A stretch of 64,000 bases of DNA from assembly GCA_002083615.1 (NCBI GenBank), contig MSXO01000051.1, positions 1 to 64,000 of the forward strand. The letters run 5' to 3'. Source of the stretch: Proteobacteria bacterium ST_bin11. GTDB lineage: Bacteria > Pseudomonadota > Gammaproteobacteria > Methylococcales > Methylomonadaceae. Made by a program: the position numbers and the translations under genes. Shown piece after piece: positions 59,992-64,000 of the stretch (position 1 is the stretch's first letter; the number at the start of each line of letters is the position of its first letter). A model generated the notes under the pieces. That model made no database searches. It was not told the DNA's origin and saw nothing but the letters and a program-made list of their open reading frames with translations.

Positions 59992-61653
59992 ATGACGCAG
60001 CAAACGCAAAATATCCTGATCGGTCACTTAACCGAAGTTAGAGGTGACGGCATGGATGCTCGCATCGCGGAAGAGCATGCCACAGCCGCGCCCATCATCA
60101 AACTCGGTGATGACGAAATACTGGCTGGACATATAGGGTCTTATGTGGTGATTCGCCAATCGCATATCGGCGTGCTGGCGCTGGTATTCAAAATGTGGGA
60201 GCGTGACCGCTTCGACGCTGCAGGCAATCGCGCAACGGATCGGTTTATTGCTTTAATCCCGGTTGGTGAGTTAAGCGATAAAAACGTGTTCATCCGCGGT
60301 GTACGGCATTATCCAACCCCAGGCGCTGCCGTGTATGCGGTAGGACTCAGTGAAATCAACGCGATTTTTTCTAAATTCCGCGATTACGAATTTTTCATTG
60401 GACAGTTAGCCAGTCATAAGGATTATCACCTGAGCCTGGACCCGCGAGCACTGTTCGGTCGGCATTTTGCGATTATCGGCCAGTCCGGTTCCGGTAAATC
60501 CTGGACCGTGACCAGTTTGATTCAGCACACGATGCGGGCGATGCCGAAAACCCATATGATCATGCTGGATCTGCATGGGGAGTATTGCTGGAAGCGCCCG
60601 GACGGCGGCATCGAATCGGCATTCCCAGCCGAGCAAGTCAATTACGTTGATGCGATGGATATGGAAATGCCCTATTGGATGATGTCTTACGCTGAGCTGG
60701 TTGATTTATTTATCGATCGCGAGGACAGGGGGGCTTCTATGCAGATGTCTTTCATGCGCGAGGTGTTGCAGCAGTTGAAACGCAAGGAAGCCAAAGCCAT
60801 TGGCCTAGGCGTGGTATCGATAGACACGCCGATTTATTTTTCGCTGGCGGAAATGTACATGCAATTCAAAGCCGCCAACGAGGAGCGCAAGGATTTTGGC
60901 AAAACCAAGGGCGCGCTATTCGGCCAATTCGATGAATTTCTGGTGACCATGCAGAGCCGTTTCAATGATGTGCGTTACGACTTTTTACTAAAACCAAAAA
61001 AACGCAACAACTCGGCCAGCATGGCGGATTTACTCAGACAGTTCGTGGGCTTGGGGCAAAAGAAGGCCAACATCACCGTAGTCGATCTCAGCTCCGTACC
61101 GACCGACGTACGGCCTGCGGTGTCGGCGCAAGTCGGACGGTTAGCGTATGAGTTTAACTACTGGAATCCGCGCCGCCGCGAGTTTCCTATCACCTTGATT
61201 TGTGAGGAAGCGCATGCCTATATCCCGCGCGAAAAGGGTGGACAATTCGACGGCACCAAAAAAATGATGGAACGGATTGCCAAGGAGGGACGCAAATACG
61301 GGGTGTCTATCGGCGTGGTCAGCCAGCGGCCTACCGAATTGTCGGAAACCATGTTGGCGCAATGTAGCTCATTTATTTGCCTGCGCACCACCAACCCGGA
61401 CGATCAGCAATATATTCGGGGTTTAGTGCCTGAGGCGGAAGGAGACTTGACCGATATTCTCAGCTCGCTCGGTCGAGGTGAAGCGCTGGTGCTCGGCGAA
61501 GCGGCGCCACTACCGACCCGGGTGCAAATTTATCGGCCCAATCCAGAGCCGAAAAGCAACGACGTTGACTATTACACCAGTTGGCGCGAAGGCCCGGATG
61601 ATCTGGATGTGGAAGGTATAGTGGAAAATTGGCGCACGCAGAATCGGCATTGA
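59992..61653 (+). CDS. HerA-like DUF87 ATPase/helicase
   Basis: The 553-residue protein starts behind GAGGAC. It has a HAS-barrel N-terminus (ILIGHLTEVRGDGMDARIAE), Walker A GQSGSGKSW (163-171), Walker B in ITLICEEAHAYIP, and the arginine-finger block SIGVVSQRPTELSETMLAQC. HerA forms hexameric DNA translocases, usually with NurA nuclease. No NurA-like gene is near. Other solo HerA proteins act in phage defence or unknown roles. Confidence 0.88.
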   Translation: MTQQTQNILIGHLTEVRGDGMDARIAEEHATAAPIIKLGDDEILAGHIGSYVVIRQSHIGVLALVFKMWERDRFDAAGNRATDRFIALIPVGELSDKNVFIRGVRHYPTPGAAVYAVGLSEINAIFSKFRDYEFFIGQLASHKDYHLSLDPRALFGRHFAIIGQSGSGKSWTVTSLIQHTMRAMPKTHMIMLDLHGEYCWKRPDGGIESAFPAEQVNYVDAMDMEMPYWMMSYAELVDLFIDREDRGASMQMSFMREVLQQLKRKEAKAIGLGVVSIDTPIYFSLAEMYMQFKAANEERKDFGKTKGALFGQFDEFLVTMQSRFNDVRYDFLLKPKKRNNSASMADLLRQFVGLGQKKANITVVDLSSVPTDVRPAVSAQVGRLAYEFNYWNPRRREFPITLICEEAHAYIPREKGGQFDGTKKMMERIAKEGRKYGVSIGVVSQRPTELSETMLAQCSSFICLRTTNPDDQQYIRGLVPEAEGDLTDILSSLGRGEALVLGEAAPLPTRVQIYRPNPEPKSNDVDYYTSWREGPDDLDVEGIVENWRTQNRH

Positions 61654-61767
61654 TTTGCAGTTTCGGGTTTAGAGGCAGTTTCTCGGATTCCCCTGCAAAC
61701 CGGCGTCTTGTCGATGAGGATTCCACTATGAGCGGAGATGGCGAGGTTTAAAAGCGGTTATTTGCCG

Positions 61768-61974
61768 TTAAACCAAATCATAGCTATCGAAAAACAGTTC
61801 TAATCTATCCAGCTCGCAGTTGGCGAGTTCCAGGGCCGCATCGAAGGTCTGAAAATCATCAGCGTGGGCCGCGATATCCAACATAAGATCGCACATGGCG
61901 CCCGTTTTACACAGCGAGTCGTGCTTTTGCTCGATGTTTTCCAGATTTTCTTCCGTTATAAAATAAATTTTCAT
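61768..61974 (-). CDS. Small acidic protein, unknown
   Basis: The start is ATG 61974 (MKIYFITEENLENIEQKHDS) because GGAG lies eight bases upstream; an ATG two codons before has too short spacing. The 68-residue protein is acidic with an Asp/Glu-rich helix region (HADDFQTFDAALELANCELD) and two to three Cys. No family is recognised. It is convergent with the HerA-like gene. Confidence 0.65.
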   Translation of the reverse strand: MKIYFITEENLENIEQKHDSLCKTGAMCDLMLDIAAHADDFQTFDAALELANCELDRLELFFDSYDLV

Positions 61975-61980
61975 TGCCAT

Positions 61981-62452
61981 GCTCCTTGTTGATTTTCATC
62001 AAAGATCAACGGTTAGTTGCGTGATTTACACGTCAAAATTAAGCTGCTTGCCAACTTTCTTTGTCAGAATCTGTGATTTAAATAACAACTGGCGATTATT
62101 GAGCATATCTTCGCCCTGTTAGTAGCTGGTCGGGTATTGTTCTAGCGTACAGGGTTATGCGGTTTTCTACTAAAAGCGCTTATTCACTATTGATTCGTCA
62201 ATCTACGCATTTGCTTTGACCTTTATTGCTATCAATGTCATGCCTATATTCCCGGCCAGCGAAAGGATGAAATCCCGTGACGCTTCGGGTTAAACTTCCC
62301 CCTTTGAAGTGGATGACAGTTGTTGCCTAATGCCATTAACGTTAAGGTTGGTTTGTGTCTAAACCGAGCAGCGTCGGTTTGTTATTGAAACACTACCCTT
62401 TTGAACGAGAAAAAATACTTAAAATAAGATCAGGTACTCCAAGGAAAAGTTT
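61981..62452. other. Intergenic region with a half regulon motif
   Basis: The half motif CTAG-CGTACA lies at about 62142-62151. Otherwise AT-rich, no gene seen. It should include promoters of the small acidic gene (minus) and the beta-propeller gene (plus). Confidence 0.4.
62136..62151. promoter_or_regulatory. Half regulon motif ATTGTT-CTAG-CGTACA
   Basis: Only the right arm and centre match the consensus; the left arm does not. Confidence 0.25.
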
Positions 62453-63415
62453 ATGCATCCGATAAAAATGGCCGGACTGGCCGCGGTCATGTTTGCAGCC
62501 ACCGTGCAAGCGGAAACCGTATTCGTCACGCTGGAAAAAGACAATGCTATTGCCGTGCTGGATCCTATCGATGGCAAGCTGGTGAGAACCGTACCGGTCG
62601 GTCAGCGCCCGCGCGGTATCGCGATTAGTCAAGATGGTAAGACCTTGTTCGTTGCTACCAGCGATGACAACACCATCCGCATGCTTGACTCCGAAACACT
62701 GAAGGAAACCGGCAAGTTGCCGTCCGGCGAAGATCCCGAAACTTTTGCGCTCAGTCCGGATGGCAAGCTGATGTACGTATCCAACGAGGACGACGCGGAA
62801 GTGACAGTGATCGACATATCGGCAAAAAAAGCCGTAGGCAAAGTCAAGGTTGGGGTCGAGCCTGAAGGCATTAGCGTCAGCCCGGATAATAAATGGACGA
62901 TCAGCGCTTCTGAAACTACGAATATGCTGCACTGGATCGATACCAATACCCGGCAGATTGTCGACAATACGCTCGTCGATCCGCGTCCGCGTGCCGTGAC
63001 GTTCACCGACGATAGCCAGCAACTGTGGGCGACATCCGAAATGGCCGGTACTTTGACCATCATTGACGCTGCCACCAAGCAGGTCGTGCAGAACCTCAAG
63101 CTGGAGGTGCAAGGCGTCAGCAGCGATCAAATTCAGCCGGTCGGGATAGCGATTGATAAGCAGCGCCGCTACGGTTATGTGGCCTTGGGGCCTGCCAATC
63201 GCGTTGCGGTGATCAATGCCCAAACTTACAAAGTGGAGAAGTTTTTATTGGTCGGGCAACGGGTGTGGAACTTAGCGTTCTCGCCGGATCAGAAACGCTT
63301 ATACACGACCAATGGCGTCAGTAACGACGTTTCGATCATCGACCTGGAAAATCACAGGGTTATCAAGTCGGTAGCAGTGGGTCGGTATCCCTGGGGTGTG
63401 GCGGTTAGACCATGA
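62453..63415 (+). CDS. PQQ-associated YVTN beta-propeller protein
   Basis: The 320-residue protein starts behind AAGGA and has a signal peptide (about 1-20, ATVQA). The body is repeated beta-propeller blades of the YVTN type (KLVRTVPVGQRPRGIAISQD, GKLMYVSNEDDAEVTVID, AVGRYPWGVAVRP). It matches the PQQ-dependent-catabolism-associated propeller family, periplasmic proteins of unknown activity next to an ABC exporter in PQQ alcohol-dehydrogenase loci. The stop overlaps the ABC gene (ATGA). Confidence 0.85.
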   Translation: MHPIKMAGLAAVMFAATVQAETVFVTLEKDNAIAVLDPIDGKLVRTVPVGQRPRGIAISQDGKTLFVATSDDNTIRMLDSETLKETGKLPSGEDPETFALSPDGKLMYVSNEDDAEVTVIDISAKKAVGKVKVGVEPEGISVSPDNKWTISASETTNMLHWIDTNTRQIVDNTLVDPRPRAVTFTDDSQQLWATSEMAGTLTIIDAATKQVVQNLKLEVQGVSSDQIQPVGIAIDKQRRYGYVALGPANRVAVINAQTYKVEKFLLVGQRVWNLAFSPDQKRLYTTNGVSNDVSIIDLENHRVIKSVAVGRYPWGVAVRP

Positions 63416-64000
63416 CCGAAGTGGCCTTGGAAGTTGAAAATCTGACCTTTGCCTACGGCGCGAAAAAGGCCTTGGATGCTGTAAGCTTTAATGTGCAAGC
63501 GGGTGAATGCACAATCTTGCTCGGTCCTAACGGCGCCGGAAAAAGCACGCTGTTTTCTTTGATTACCCGGCTTTACGATGCCAGAGAGGGGCGCATACAG
63601 CTTTGCGGTTTTGATATTAAAAAGCAAAGTCTGCAAGCCTTGGCGCGATTGGGGGTGGTATTTCAGCAGACTACGCTGGACCCGGACTTGTCGGTATCGC
63701 AAAACCTGCGCTATCACGCAGCCTTACATGGTATGGGGCGCAAGGCCTCAGACAAGCGTATCCAAGAAGAGCTGGAGCGCTTGAGTATGTTCGAACGGCG
63801 CGCCGAGAAGGTCCGGCAACTGAATGGCGGTCACAAGCGCCGGGTGGAAATTGCGAGAGCCTTGCTACACAAGCCCAGTTTGCTGTTGTTGGACGAGCCG
63901 ACCGTAGGTTTGGATATGCCAAGCCGTGAGGCTATTGTCAGCCATGTGCATGACTTGGTTAAACAGCAGAAATTAGCAGTGCTCTGGGCGACGCATTTGA
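63412..64000 (+). CDS. PQQ-associated ABC transporter ATPase, cut by window edge
   Basis: The first 196 residues are visible. Walker A is GPNGAGKST, the Q-loop is VVFQQTTLDP, the signature is LNGGHKRRVEIARAL (Asn instead of the usual Ser in LSGG) and Walker B is LLLLDEPTVGLD. It overlaps the propeller gene by 4 bases and belongs to the PQQ-associated ABC ATPase family. Its permease partner should follow outside the window. Confidence 0.85.
   Translation, partial: MTEVALEVENLTFAYGAKKALDAVSFNVQAGECTILLGPNGAGKSTLFSLITRLYDAREGRIQLCGFDIKKQSLQALARLGVVFQQTTLDPDLSVSQNLRYHAALHGMGRKASDKRIQEELERLSMFERRAEKVRQLNGGHKRRVEIARALLHKPSLLLLDEPTVGLDMPSREAIVSHVHDLVKQQKLAVLWATHL

Noticed and set aside
1..64000. 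TAG recoded as a sense codon
   Set aside because: Several intact genes end normally with TAG, for example at 35389-35391, 39220-39222 and 46378-46380, so general reassignment is excluded.
1..64000. CRISPR array or obvious phage-defence cluster
   Set aside because: I saw no regularly spaced direct repeats and no cas genes. The only candidate for defence is the lone HerA-like ATPase.

Overview
The window looks like a chromosomal piece from a gammaproteobacterial methylotroph, most likely a type I methanotroph of the Methylomonas/Methylobacter kind. This is an inference. It rests on a hopanoid squalene-hopene cyclase, a PQQ-associated beta-propeller/ABC pair, a phosphoketolase, a Cys-rich copper-storage-like protein and a moderate GC content. 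No methane or methanol dehydrogenase genes lie in the window.

Layout. 1-3265 holds a truncated IS3-type transposase, a ferritin-like gene broken by an amber codon, a frameshifted P1B metal ATPase and a ZIP-like fragment. 3262-12424 is a dense run of small stress-type genes: cytochrome c, two DUF1269 proteins, an alpha/beta hydrolase, a Cys-rich four-helix protein, two CsbD proteins, an NBD-less ABC membrane protein, BON, PRC-barrel and DUF883 proteins, and a lone CheB domain. Decayed di-heme peroxidase and sorbosone-dehydrogenase genes lie among them. 12603-18500 carries a Mg2+ P-type ATPase interrupted by an in-frame TAG, a histidine phosphatase and phosphoketolase. 18821-25651 is a complete efflux operon (outer-membrane lipoprotein, membrane fusion protein, RbbA-type ABC, ABC-2 permease); its last permease gene is flanked by inverted copies of a hairpin-rich repeat.

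26173-31385 has two Crp/Fnr-type regulators, a DUF4870-like protein, an SmbP-like protein and a GGDEF-EAL protein. 31651-33744 has squalene-hopene cyclase behind a leader ORF that contains an intrinsic-terminator-like hairpin. 33929-39222 holds small envelope genes (RlpA, DUF4398, OmpA, cytochrome b561). 39348-45469 encodes a hybrid histidine kinase and a CheB-CheR-PAS protein. 46020-55223 has two tiny membrane proteins and a 2,900-residue cyclic glucan synthase. 55201-57295 is a scar zone with an integrase remnant beside tRNA-Ser(GGA), a nested inverted-repeat element and an IS256-type remnant. 57389-64000 has a di-heme cytochrome c peroxidase, alanine dehydrogenase, a HerA-like ATPase and the PQQ-associated pair, which runs off the window.

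The most notable unexplained structure is a recurrent 16-bp palindrome, consensus TGTNCG-N4-CGNACA. I found it by eye at about 15 intergenic places. It lies in front of CsbD, BON, PRC-barrel, DUF883/CheB, the efflux operon, the DUF4870-like gene, the RlpA, PAS and DUF4398 genes, the DUF3096/DUF3309 pair and, twice each, both Crp/Fnr-type genes. Its length and its TGT/ACA ends fit a Crp/Fnr operator, so the window may show a self-regulated envelope/stress regulon run by two paralogous regulators.
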